This document shows positions 48,401-59,116 of a DNA stretch of 64,000 bases, piece by piece; position 1 is the first letter of the stretch; every line of letters starts with the position of its first letter. The notes under the pieces are model-generated. The model made no database searches. It was not told where the DNA came from and worked only from the letters and a program-made list of their open reading frames with translations. Source of the stretch: Bradysia coprophila (lineage: Eukaryota > Arthropoda > Insecta > Diptera > Sciaridae). The stretch lies in the NCBI RefSeq assembly GCF_014529535.1, contig NC_050735.1, positions 1,736,001-1,800,000 on the forward strand. The letters run 5' to 3'. The position numbers and the translations under genes were made by a program.

Positions 48401-49167
48401 GTTCATCAATTTTTCTAACCGCTACTGTATTGATATTTCGATTTTGGCGGCTGTGCTGTCTACATTTGGGTAGATTCAATTGGCTCAATTAAGTTGGTAA
48501 AAACATCGGTCGTATTTTAGGAGCACACCGAAGAACAATTTTTTTTTGCTTAGAATGAGGTTTAAGGTCGATTAAAAATAACTTGTGGAAACATCTTTTC
48601 CCCATTATTGGCGCCAGTAAAAACAGAGAAATAGTAGCCCGTCCACAAAAATTTCGTCATTTTAGGCACTACAAATCAGTATTCTCGGGTATATTATAGT
48701 TATTGTATCTGTTTTGGACGATTGATTTCGCGAGTTGTAGCCCGAACGAAGTGAAACAGATACTCAAAAAAATGTTCATGCAAGGGGTCGAAAACCCGAG
48801 AAAAATCTCGAAACACCCTCATTTTCGGCCCCGCAGACACATGAAAAAAATTCATATCGTCCGATATCGTCACAACAAGTGGCAATATTCGAGTTATATA
48901 ACGCGATCGTATAGTACACTAATTAACCTCACTGGTGCAGAACACATTTAGTCTCCACATTTTATACTTATTTCATCATGAAAAAACCAGCAAAATCACT
49001 CTCAGTCTTACCTTATTGTAAAGATTATGCTCTAATTCATTTATATCATTACACTTTGGAAAAACACCAGATATTCCGGCGATGCAAATATCATCCTCGG
49101 GTGGTACTGCTTGCGCCCGCGACATTATTTTGCGTTTTTCGCAGTTATTAACTGTGGCTGCTGGCAT
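39485..49167 (-). CDS. Fatty acid synthase copy D, complete
   Basis: Most diverged complete FAS. Eleven exons: 49012-49167, 46803-47116, 46531-46734, 44655-46472, 44368-44597, 43647-44276, 42759-43567, 42081-42693, 41398-42022, 40245-41331, 39485-40147; 2382 residues. KS cysteine in [13 protein letters not shown] (near 185), EAHSTGT and NVGHSES; MAT GHSTGE (near 610); DH GHQIDGRCLFP (near 905); degenerate methyltransferase region about 1110-1390; ER HAGSGGVGLAAI (near 1540); [12 protein letters not shown] (near 1745) with [29 protein letters not shown] (near 2020); TE VGYSYGT and DGNHQSILDN. The KS-MAT exon 4 is a single 1818-base exon, which B and C split into four exons of the same total length. 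Conversely, an intron at EVVG/M is absent from B and C. Full motif set suggests an active synthase. Confidence 0.95.
47206..48110. mobile_element. Outer inverted-repeat element, interrupted
   Basis: Left end ATATAGCACGGCAGAGTAAA and the right end around TTTACTCTGTCGTGGATAT are complements, and both contain the AACCAGGCAGGAGC block. The middle is occupied by a different TIR element, so this one inserted first. Confidence 0.65.
47329..47996. mobile_element. TIR element with AAAGAGGAC repeats
   Basis: Ends AGGGTTCCCATT and AATGGGAACCCT, flanked on both sides by ACATAAATT (9 bases). The subterminal parts carry repeated AAAAAAGAGGAC units in the same orientation at both ends. No protein coded. 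A 9-base duplication would fit Mutator-like elements better than hAT, but one junction base is ambiguous. Boundaries good to a base or two. Confidence 0.75.
48303..48361 (+). repeat. 21-base tandem repeat, about 2.8 copies
   Basis: AGTTAAACAGCGCCAAGTTGA-type unit repeated almost perfectly (last copy partial) within intron 1 of FAS copy D. Confidence 0.9.
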
Positions 49168-49352
49168 ATCACCGACAGTTTTTGTAGTTACTTTTTTCGA
49201 TTAAGTGAATTTGTGTCCAATTTTTTTTTTTTTTTTAATTTTTTTTGTATTTCCTTCCTTTTTTATGCTTGCACCATAGTATCACCTTTACACTTTAGCC
49301 ACAAACTGATACAGTTGAAAAACGATTAACCGAAGCGGTATGCGTTTATGTT

Positions 49353-49361
49353 CCTTTTATA
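49353..49361 (-). promoter_or_regulatory. Candidate TATA box of FAS copy D
   Basis: TATAAAAGG on the minus strand about 190 bases before the ATG. The sequence core matches the TATAAAAG of copies B and C, but the flanks are not shared. Confidence 0.5.
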
Positions 49362-49575
49362 TTGGTTTTCACGCGATCGGAATAAGTATATGTTAATTGC
49401 AAACAAATTAGAAATGGTTTAATATTAATTAGTGCTAGTCGAAGTGCTGTATTTTAAAAACCAAAAAAGCGATGGAGTCTCATAAATTAGGTAAGCCAAA
49501 CGACAGTACAGTTTCGCTATATTACGGATTCTGTTTTTTTTTTTTAACACGTAGGGAATAATGCTCGAGCAGGCA

Positions 49576-49727
49576 CTTTAGGTACGCCGGAAAGAGCTAA
49601 GGGAGTCGAGAAATACCTCCAAATGAATTTCTAAAAATCAAAAGTAAAATTTTTGATTTTTAAAACTTTATTTGGAGGTATTCCTCGACTCCCTTAGCAC
49701 TTTCCGGTGTGCCTAAAGTTGACAAGT
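49576..49727. repeat. Inverted-repeat element
   Basis: Arms of about 50 bases, for example GCTAAGGGAGTCGAG and its complement, with GAGGTATT / AATACCTC inside. The element is itself enclosed by an AACACGT / ACGTGTT pair. Confidence 0.75.
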
Positions 49728-51541
49728 CCCCAAAACCGGCAACGTGTTAAATCTGTGGGCGAGTTTTTCTTCAAATTATTTTTTAGACAGTTTTCCAATA
49801 ATTTATTTAAAATCGTAAGGTGAAGTCAACTTTACTTTACGGAGCCAAAACGTTACATCAAGTTTTTGAATAAAATCCATACCTAACTTGGCAATGGGGT
49901 AAATTTTGCAAATGGTACTTCTTGTGTGATTAATCATGCATCAGATCGATATATCATTGAGTTGTGAAATAGTAATTTATTTACAGTGTGTTCTCATATA
50001 TTTACGCACTAGTGCGTAAGGAAAGTTCGTAATAATGACGAATGAGTATCAAACTCCATAAAAATCTTGTTCTTAACTTAACTTGTGTATAAACTGTCTA
50101 ATTAGGCAATGTGAGATTGACTGTCAATCATTCAATGAAGAAGGAAAATCGATATGTGTCGCCAGTATCATATGGGTCGCATTTGGGATCCTTACTAAAT
50201 AAAATAGGTTCGTACGGTTCGTCGGTAATTTTACGTTTCCGTTCGATTTACAGATAGCAACCAGATACAATCGCATGTTACCGAAGCCCAAGTAACAATC
50301 ATATCATTCACTAATGCGCAAGAGACAATTGAATTTATTTTCCGAAATCTGTGAATTGACAAGCCATACATAAGTAAGCTCGCTGCACTCTCAGGAGATG
50401 ATGTTTTTCTATTTTGTAGCTAAGTTCTATAACATCTTTGGATACCACGGATGGTAACACCGTCTGTTATTATCTCTCTTTTGCATGTGTATACCAAAAT
50501 AGCAAGAAAATGATCATTCGAAACATAGCTGTATTTGTTACAAATTCAATAGATGTGACCAGTCAAAAATGAAATCAACGATTTTTCATGTTTCATCTTC
50601 TTGAAAAAGCAAAACAAACTTAGAGAAAAACGATTCACCAATAAAGGCTTATTGTTCCCAATACGTCCCCAAAAAAAGAATCAAATTAAATTCTCATTTA
50701 AATATTTCCAAAAGTTCTATCGATCAAAAATCAAGTCCAATGTGTTCTAGCATGGTGGTAATAACATTTTTTTTTGTCTATTTGAACTTTTATCAAAATA
50801 GCTAGGCGATTAGAAATTTCCGTATAAATAGGTTCAAGAAAGCATGCATAACTTTACGGTATATTGTTTGTATAATTATTAAACTTAAAAGGTTTTTTAC
50901 ATGGCACCATGGTGAAATAATTAAGTAAAAAGAATTCAGATTGTTGGCAAGTTGGTATAACAAAAAGAATTTGAATAAATAATCGAAACATATTCTTATT
51001 GCCATACTCGATAAATACTACAAACGACAATTTTGGACAATTAATTGTTTCGGAAGATGTGGTTTTAAAGGAAATAATTCATGGAAAGTAGATAACGTTC
51101 TTGCTTGGGACCTATGAAATAAATCGCATAAAAACTTGATCAGGATAAGTCAGGGTGGAACATTATGGCCAAAACGTTTGTTTACTTTATGATTGAATTA
51201 GTTCATAACACTAGATAACATCGCATTTACTGTGGAGGCCACCTCTTTTCTATAAAAAAAAAATGATTATGAGCAAAGACAATACTCTCTCTCTCTAGCA
51301 ATCAAACTCTCAGTTCTCTGTGTCAAATTCACTCCTTATTTCTTTGTATTCTACAAACATGATTCTACATTTTGACTGACTACGCGTAGATTGACCACTG
51401 TGCTACGCTGTAATTTACAAACTTTGTAATAAAAAGGCTACTTGACACTTTAACGACCTTAAAAAAAGTAGTTTATCTACCTAGGTGAAATAATAGCAGT
51501 GAAAAAGTGCTATTATTTCGCCGTCGGTAGATAAAATAGCG

Positions 51542-51646
51542 TATTCACCTCTGTCCAAATGTTTATTTAGACACTTGGGGTTATAACATTCGCCTTCGGC
51601 TCATGCAATAACTCCCCAAGTGTCTAAATAAACATGTGGACAGAGG
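51542..51646. repeat. Inverted-repeat element
   Basis: TATTCACCTCTGTCCA and GTTTATTTAGACACTTGGGG on the left pair with complements on the right. A further short palindrome pair (AATAGCAGTG...CACTGCTATT type) lies just to the left at about 51487-51530. Confidence 0.7.
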
Positions 51647-51876
51647 TGAATAATCTACTATTGATTCACAAAGATCACAAGTTGTGTAATATATATTACA
51701 CACTTGTCACGAAGAAGTCGAGGCTTGCCGAGACTGATAGTGACAAGTGTGTACTCTATTTTATCACATAAGCGAAAACGAGACAACAACATAGAACTGA
51801 AGTGTAATTTTTGAATTAAACTTCTAGGTAAGTAATTTTGACATCCGAACACCGCGCGTATGTGATAATAGTACAT

Positions 51877-51996
51877 TTTCTACCTTGGTGTATATTTCGA
51901 GAATAACTTCGTATGTACAATTGTATATAACGAGCGCCAGCGAGTGTATATACAATTGTACATAAGAAGTGATTCGAGAAATATACACCAAGGTAG
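51877..51996. repeat. Hairpin element
   Basis: CTACCTTGGTGTATATTTCG and its complement form the ends; GTACAATTGTATAT repeats lie near the centre. About 120 bases. Confidence 0.75.
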
Positions 51997-52004
51997 AACA
52001 ATGT

Positions 52005-52495
52005 TTTATCTCCTGCAAGCTGATATTTCATACATTAGCGAAATAACCACAAAAATTTGGATGTAAAATTAATTAATTAAGCACGTTGTTTTAAAACGCA
52101 TTCACAACAAAAAAAACATCATACAGAGAATCCTTTATTTACTTACTCACACACATATACTATCCACCTCAACATTTCGTTCAAATCACATCATTTCGAC
52201 TACTCTGATTATTTGATCGATGTAGAAGTGACTAACGAACCACTACCGACACCAATTGCACCGCGTTATGTGATTTGTTGGCGTAGTGGTCGGCATGTTT
52301 GGTTGATATGCTGCTGGTCCCGTGTTCGCTTCCGCCGTTCGGCGATTTTTTTTTTCAAATATGTAGATGGAAAGTAAATTTACCCTAGGTGGGTTATGTG
52401 TGAATTATCCAATCGTATAGGCTGTGGTTATGTATGTGTTTGTGTTTATATGTAGGAACGCGTAATGTATGAAATATCAGCTTGCAGGAGATAAA
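52005..52495. mobile_element. TIR element with 33-base ends
   Basis: TTTATCTCCTGCAAGCTGAT... at the left end (52005-52037) is matched by its exact complement at 52463-52495. No transposase. The hairpin at 51877-51996 ends just to the left. Confidence 0.75.
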
Positions 52496-52654
52496 GTAAA
52501 TAATGCTCGACCCGACATAAAGTCTATTAAGTTAAGATCTCCGCAACAGTTTGCTTGAAATATTATGCACGGAGACCTGTTTATTAAATGTCCGTTTCAC
52601 TGCAAAATTTTACTTTTACAATCTGAGCAAAAAATATCTCAGCAATACAAAAAA

Positions 52655-53055
52655 TACTTAAGAGGCATCGATGCTTACCTACTTAGCCTACATTTACCTG
52701 TCTCATATTTCATTTTTGATGATATCTTTTCGTTAGAATCCTTTCTGAAATATGTACGACCGCAATAACGGCCACGAATGTGTTAGCTTTAAATAAAAAG
52801 CAGTTTTGGTTGTTGTCGTTTCACCAGCTCTGAGAAAGGTCAGCAGTTTAACGATTTTTTCATAAGCTGCCCCGTTTTCTCAGAGCTGGTGCTACAGCCA
52901 AATCTATTTTCTGTTGAAAGATGGTCGTTATTGCGATCCTATATTTTTTGAAAAAGGATTCTGATGGAAAGATATCATCAAAACTAAACTAAAATCCAGT
53001 ATTTAAAAAACGCCCAAATGTATGCTTTTCAGCGAGGCATCAATGCCTCTTAATG
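52655..53055. repeat. Imperfect inverted-repeat element
   Basis: Nested complementary blocks: AAGAGGCATCGATGC against GCATCAATGCCTCTT at the outside, ACGACCGCAATAACGGCC against the GGTCGTTATTGCG region in the middle, and CACCAGCTCTGAGAAA against TTTCTCAGAGCTGGTG at the centre. Confidence 0.7.
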
Positions 53056-54106
53056 GGATGGGTCAAAATGATCCGGGCTCGTTTCCAATGTCAGACAATT
53101 CCTCATCGAATTTTTCTAGCAATTATATCGCATTGGTAACGTCATTTCAATGAGGAGTTACTGTTTTTGGTAGCTGCAACGATGTACACACTAAATAACT
53201 CGTATGACATAACCCAAATTGATAAGTTTGTGTGCCTAATATCTAGCCTACATTTAGGTGAGGAACTTGTTCGGAAGTCACGTTAATCCGGTGGTTCAGA
53301 CTGCACTTGTTATTGGATGTAAAAGGCTGTTAGCGAGGTCTATAAAGGAACGAACGAACAAACAAATCCTAAAAGTGAATTCGTCTCCATTTGTACTACG
53401 CAGACTATAAATACGGCGCCCACAATTGCGGTCAACTGATTGTAAATGAGGCAATCCATGGCCTGTGCCGTGACTAACGAAACTTCAAAACAAAATAGCT
53501 CGACATCTATCAGACTTCTCTTAGAGCGTCTCTGTGTCGTTCTTTTATCGTCTATCTCGTGACAAACCGTCGTATTCATCCGTCGCGTCGGTTCATTAGT
53601 AGATCAGTGATGAAGTTACCTGGACGTAATTCTAAAAAAAGTCTTATCTCACAACGAAACTTCGTTCATCACGACACAGGCTATAGAATTCATCATCTGT
53701 GATACTTTCAAGCCACAGGCCATCGAAGTGTTCTACCTGAATGAATAACAACTGAGTTCACGTCAAATAAACTTTTTATTTCTCGAGATTATTTCTTTTA
53801 AAGTTTAAGGCCTTTGAGATTACCAAATAAATTGCAGTTTTATATCAAATAAAATAAAAAATAAAAAACTTTCGAGTATTGGCTGAATACAATCACTTAA
53901 GTCCTACATATCCTATGGGCTAATAGTAAACAAAATTTAGTTGCACTTCAGATAAAACACAAAACAAAACATAAACAAAAAGAAAAAAAAATTGAATTGT
54001 GAGAGGTTAAACTAATAAATAAATTAATTGATTAGTGGAAGCTCTCTCCTCGTACTAGCACGCCTGAAACGAGATGATTTAAATTCATAGTAACACTCGG
54101 TTCAAA

Positions 54107-54474
54107 CTACAAAAAAAGAAGTGTTTTCTTGTCTTTCACCTGCATTCGTAGCGAATTCATCTCGTAACCACCTTTACTTTGCATCTGATTTTGAATCTCT
54201 GTTAAGTGGTTCGTTGACAATTCAACGTCTGCCGATCCGATATGGCCTAAATCATTCCGAAGTGGGAAGAGAAGATTCGTCTAAATCTTTTCCTTGACAA
54301 GATCCTAACAAAAATAAAATCTTCTTTTTTACCTGTGTGAACGAAATTTGTGGGATTACCGATCATCGATCGATCGATTGGGATATTGTGGCGATGTCGT
54401 CGTCGGGTCGGACTTTGCGGCTGGTGGAAGCAACAGGAAAACCATTGAACCCAAATATCACCGGTCGTAGCCAT
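54107..54474 (-). CDS. CDC42 small effector (CRIB-domain protein, SPEC family)
   Basis: Small membrane-linked protein that binds active Cdc42 GTPase and influences actin. Exons 54333-54474 and 54246 downward join in phase 1. The N-terminus has the SCC pair typical of palmitoylated SPEC proteins, then a basic run, and the CRIB core [20 protein letters not shown], followed by [13 protein letters not shown]. These are near-exact family signatures. Two ends are possible. Reading straight on stops at 54107 (93 residues). Using the donor at 54139 and an acceptor at 54064 adds only Ala-Cys before a stop at 54058 (about 85 residues, closer to the vertebrate length). A TTTTAG acceptor just before the ATG suggests a 5' non-coding exon upstream. 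Family assignment is strong; which 3' end is used is open. Confidence 0.88.
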
Positions 54475-56608
54475 ATTCTAAAACCAGCTTTGTCAAAAAC
54501 CTTCAATAACATAAATTCATGAATGGCATTGCTGATGTGTGTATTATACTTGAGCAGGATGAGTCAGATTTACATTCACTGAACGAATTTTTTTTTTGTT
54601 AACCTAACTTTCGTGTTATGAATAACAAAATTCAATTGACTCATAAAAATTCATTCATTTCAACAGGCCCGAACACTTTGTATGCATTTTGTTTGTTTGT
54701 TCTGTTACAATAATCACGGTGTTGGTAATAATTCTTACCTCTCACAGTGATTTTTTTCTTCTTTTCTTTATCAAGCTACTGCTCTACAAACTGTTCCTGC
54801 CATATGAGAGTCCAATTCACGCAATAAATATTGGTCAGCAAATGAAGAACATATTCTTAGACGTGTCGAACATTGGCTGTAAGGCACTTTTATGTTATAA
54901 TTGATAAAGTAAATAAAAAAATAAATGGAAAAGATCAATGATAAACAAAAAACATCGGAAGCAAAATGATGACAGGACGGATTTGACATATTATGGAATG
55001 ATTTTACGTAATTTCGAATTACGTTTTTACGTAAATTTGATTGATGTATGGCAATACTTTTTTGAAGCAAAATATTTACTGAGCGTTTCACATTTAAAAC
55101 ACCAAGAATGTGGAGCTATTTCGTTATGCATTAACCGTGAGTAGATGCTAAAACTGCGAAAATGCTTTTGATTATTATGCTGTAGAGTTAACAAGTAAAA
55201 CGGGAGTGATGTGTTTACAGCTTTGAGTTTAACAAAGTGAATATGTATTACACATAAAAGAGGTTCAATGTTGATAGAGCTTGTAGTCCAGGCGCTTGTG
55301 TAATTTTTGTTCTGCGTACGAAATTATGGAACAAAACTTCTTTCTGGAAAATGGAAAACCGATTTTCCGCCCAAAAATGTCGTTTATCTAAACAACTTAA
55401 CCTAACACATATTAAAAGTTTTACTGTCTGATCTGGTACTTCATTTGAAGATTTTCATACAATCGCTAAACCGAACTGGTGTGCATACGTTATTTTGCAC
55501 CAGCTGGTCACATACAATTTCAAATGGGACCAGCTGGTGCAAAATAACGTATGCACACCAGTTCGGTTTAGCGATTGTAGATTGGTTTCAGAAATCTTTG
55601 CTTCATTTTTTTGAACATGCTTTTTCTATATAAGAATTCATTTGTTGGAGCTTGTCGTTTATTATTGCTGTCGTGTCGATAACAGATGACAGTCGTCTGT
55701 AACAGGTTAAAAGTCAAATATCTTCCAAACTACAGAATCTTTTCGGGAATTGTTGTTTTGTTTTTTCAAGTATGGTCAGTATGGTTCAACGCCGCTATTT
55801 TATCTTCGGAAAAAATGGCCTCAGCTATAACTATTAATTTTGCATGAAGCCGATAGCTAACACACAACGTCATCTACTCCCGAAGCCCCGAAACCGAGGC
55901 TTTAGTCGTTTACAAAAAAATCGTTTGGATTTTAACTGCTTTTAACTTAGTTAGGTTTGTTGGTTCCATTCTGGACTTTAGTGATAATAAAGGTAATAGA
56001 AGGTCAGTTCCTAATAAAATATGACTTTTCAGTTTTTCATATCCTGTTAGAGGCGACAATCATAAGACCAGTATTATTATCAGGCCCATCGATCAAAGTA
56101 TTTTTAATCGGTTTTATTTCAAATCTTGTACTTCAATTTTTTAACATGCTTTACTATATAAAAGACCATATACTACACAGAGCTTGGCATTATTTTCGTC
56201 GTCGCTATTGATAACAGATGAATATTCGTATGTGACTGTAAGCGGCTGTTCCCGAACCCTAAAAATTTTTTACGGTACAGCTACAAAAATCGATGGCTAA
56301 AATGTCGCGATTTTCCCTGATACAATTAAATTGTAGCTGCCTGTTCTTTTTTTTGTGTGGTGCAATAATGAATAGTAAAAAATCCAATCAAAGCAAAGAT
56401 AAGGTTGATTAGATATGTAGCCTCGGTCTATGATATGATAAATGAATTGAACTTAATTTGAACTAAAGTTTAGTCATTCATTACATCAGAGTTCATTTAA
56501 TTTATTGCATGTTCACAGTTCGTTTGATAATTTTGATAAGTGAGAAGCATACACGGATGCTTCTGAATATTTCTATCTAATCAGTTCAAATCAACGCGGC
56601 TTTTAATT
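54475..56608. other. Intergenic region between CDC42 effector and UGT
   Basis: Divergent promoters of the effector gene (minus) and the UGT gene (plus) should lie here. The only clear structure is a perfect hairpin at 55460-55577. AT-rich otherwise; no gene seen. Confidence 0.6.
55460..55577. repeat. Perfect 50-base hairpin element
   Basis: Arms 55460-55509 and 55528-55577 are exact complements (beginning CAATCGCTAAACCGAACTGG) with an 18-base loop. A second, half copy lies at 37535-37605, so this is a dispersed family. Confidence 0.9.
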
Positions 56609-58420
56609 ATGAAATTAGGACAAGTCATCTTCTGCTGCGCTCTGCCGTTTTTCGTGTCGGCTGCTAACATTCTGGGTTTGATGGGTGTTCCATCCCCATC
56701 GCATCATAACTGGTATTACATAAACCATCAAATTGTGATTTGCATAAAACATTTGTTCTCGTAGGAATCGAAACGTATTTTACAAACTAGCGGCCGATGG
56801 TCATAATCTAACGATTCTATCTGCCGATGTCGATAGAGAAAAAACGCCTGGTGTTCATTACATTTGGGCTGAGAAGGTCTACTCAAATCTGTACAATGGA
56901 TCCGACGCTATAAATTTTATGGATATAGCGAAAGAAAGTCCATACGAAACAATTGTATCGTTTTATGGCTGGGGAATAACTAGCTGCGAGGGATTCTACA
57001 AGTCGCAAGGATTTCGAACATTATTGGATTATCCCGACGATTTCAAATTTGATTTAATTTTGGTGGACTATACCTGTGAACCGTGCTTGATAGGCTTCAG
57101 TAAGAAGTTCAATTATCCACCCACAGTGGGATTGAGTGCATTTAGTGTTCCTCATTACACGTATCACTACATTGGTGGGCACAGACAGTTTTCGTTCGTT
57201 CCACATTTCGTTGCTGAATACGGTGGTAAAATGGACTTTCTTCAGCGTTTAGATAACTTCCTGTTGTACATGTGGGACGATTGGTGGGACTAGCGTCGAA
57301 TGAAAGTCAATTCAAACGTAATAATTATTTTGTGTCCTTAGGTATTCGTCGAACCAATTCCTACCTCAACAAGACGCAGCAATGAAAGCTGCCTTTAATG
57401 ATCCAAATCTACCAGGCGGTCGAACCCTCTTACAAAAAATGATTCTAACTCTTTGCAACACCCACTTTTCGATTGAGAAATTGGAACCGTTACCACCAAA
57501 CATTATTCCTGTCGGAGGACTTCAAATCCAAGAACCCAAACCGCTAGACAAAGAGTTATTGCAATTCGTTGAAAAAGCGAAGAAAGGTGTCGTTCTCTTC
57601 TCGCTAGGTACCAACATGAAAAGTGAATTTATGGATGAAACTCGTACGAAAGCTTTCGTAGAAGCGTTCAGCCAGTTACCCGATTACAATTTCATCTGGA
57701 AATATGAATCCGATCTGGGAATACCTTTGCCATCGAATGTAAAAACCCTGGGATGGGTGCGTCAAAACGATATTTTGGCTCATCCTAAAACGAAAGCTTT
57801 CATATCACATTGTGGATTGCTGGGAACTCAAGGTGGGATTTATCAGGCCAAGAGACCGATTGTTTTAATATCGTCTATCAAATTTCAGAAGCCGCATGGT
57901 ACGGAATCCCTGTCATTGGTATCCCATTCTTCGCGGATCAGCATCGTGTAATGCTTGAATTTAACGAGATTGCGATTCCTTTTTAATTTTCTTTCTTTTT
58001 TCGTTATCTAAACATTAGAATTTACGAAATGGTGTTCGCGAGGGAACCAGTGTTCTTTTAGATTACTTCACGTTGACTGTCGAATCCATAAAGACAGCCG
58101 TAACGCAAGCTACAGAAAATCCAAAATACTTCCAAAATGCGCAGCGTCGTTCTCGTCTCTTCCGTGATCAACCAGAGAAACCGATAGACCGTGCCGCATT
58201 CTGGATTGAATGGGTCATGAGGCATGCGGACGAACATTCGGTCATTCAAGTACCGATTAATGATTTGGGAATTATTGTGTCGCACAGTTACGATGTCATC
58301 GGATTTTTGTTGGCCGTTTCAATATTGATTTTAGTGATGCTCGTGTACATTGTAAAGAAATTGCTTTTGATAGTGATAAGGAGTGAAGGCAAAACTCATG
58401 GTAAACAAAAGAAGCATTAA
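56609..58420 (+). CDS. UDP-glycosyltransferase
   Basis: ER-membrane enzyme that transfers a sugar (glucose in insects) from UDP-sugar to small lipophilic acceptors in detoxification, pigment or hormone metabolism. Exons 56609-56712, 56765-57283, 57342-57832, 57889-57947 and 58019-58420 give 524 residues, the normal length. Signal peptide at the N-terminus (CCALPFFVSAANIL). The UGT signature reads FISHCGLLGTQ, then EAAWYGIPVIGIPFFADQHR, split by a 56-base intron after GTQ. A transmembrane helix at about 490-512 (FLLAVSILILVMLVYIV) precedes a lysine-rich tail ending KQKKH. Oddity: the invariant HGG of the signature is HCG here. The ATG chosen directly precedes the signal peptide. No other UGT copy lies in the window. 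The acceptor substrate cannot be predicted. Confidence 0.93.
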
Positions 58421-58455
58421 GCCGAAGCACTTTGGTGCTAAAGTTTGCTCAAGTG

Positions 58456-58461
58456 AATAAA
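58456..58461 (+). terminator. Poly(A) signal of UGT gene
   Basis: AATAAA about 36 bases after the stop codon. Confidence 0.6.
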
Positions 58462-58638
58462 CGAAGAGAAATTCGAATTGATTTTAATTTTTAATTTAGA
58501 GAAATGAGAGTAACAATGAAGTAAACGAAAAGAAAAGTGGAGTTAGGAAGTATATTTTTGTATGTGAGACTCGATGTGGAGAAGAATATTCTTGTTAAGA
58601 AAGAATTTATTTCTCGTTCCACATCAAGAGTAATTGTT

Positions 58639-58863
58639 ACTTGGGATCAAAATTCGGTCTATTCCATCTGTCAAAGTGACGTTTGAAACGTCAAACCAAA
58701 ATTTTTCTGCCAAATAATTACAAAATCGTTTGCTTTTCTAAAAGTCTCTTCTACTGATAGAATTGAGGAAAAATAGGTGACTTCTTAACTATTTGGCAGA
58801 AAAATTTTGGTTTGACGCTTAAAACGTGACTTGACAGATGGAATAGACCGACTTTTGATCCCA
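58639..58863. mobile_element. MITE with long inverted repeats
   Basis: Ends TTGGGATCAAAA... with GGTCTATTCCATCTGTCAA and complements; inner AAACCAAAATTTTTCTGCCA block also paired. Arms of about 75 bases. No clear target duplication found. Confidence 0.75.
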
Positions 58864-59116
58864 ACTGTCAAAAATATACGAAAATCGTTAATAGATCGCA
58901 TCAGTCAGGCTCTGACTGGCGATACTGGACTATTCAGTTGGCTCTTTCAGTTGGTGAGCCGTTTGATGGACAGTCCGATCCCTGACTTCAATATGTCCGT
59001 ATTTCTCGGGAATTGATGTTTTTAACTAGGTGGCGATAGCTTTTTCCTTCGGCTCGGACCACAAACTTCTCATAGTCAAAGAAACTAAGTTTCAAGCTCA
59101 TAAAATCAAAGCAAAC

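Larger units (their letters stand above)
47117..49011 (-). other. Intron 1 of FAS copy D with nested elements
   Basis: Nearly 1.9 kb. It holds a short GGAAGA repeat (about 47121-47150), an outer inverted-repeat element (about 47206-48110) with another TIR element inserted inside it (47329-47996), and a three-copy tandem repeat at 48303-48361. No gene is seen. Confidence 0.75.
49168..54106. other. Intergenic region between FAS copy D and CDC42 small effector
   Basis: About 4.9 kb without recognisable genes apart from the presumed FAS-D promoter and the effector 3' UTR. Inverted-repeat elements at 49576-49727, 51542-51646, 51877-51996, 52005-52495 and 52655-53055 occupy much of it. Confidence 0.6.

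Noticed and set aside
52232-52339. 35-codon minus-strand frame (NGGSEHGTSS... to AVQLVSVVVR) as an alternative 3' exon of the CDC42 effector
   Set aside because: No acceptor in the right phase, and it lies inside the TIR element at 52005-52495; the length is expected by chance.
53340-53579. 79-codon minus-strand ORF downstream of the CDC42 effector
   Set aside because: No recognisable domain, no splice context and no conservation evidence.
54337-54522. Plus-strand 61-codon ORF
   Set aside because: Shadow of the CDC42 effector exon on the other strand.
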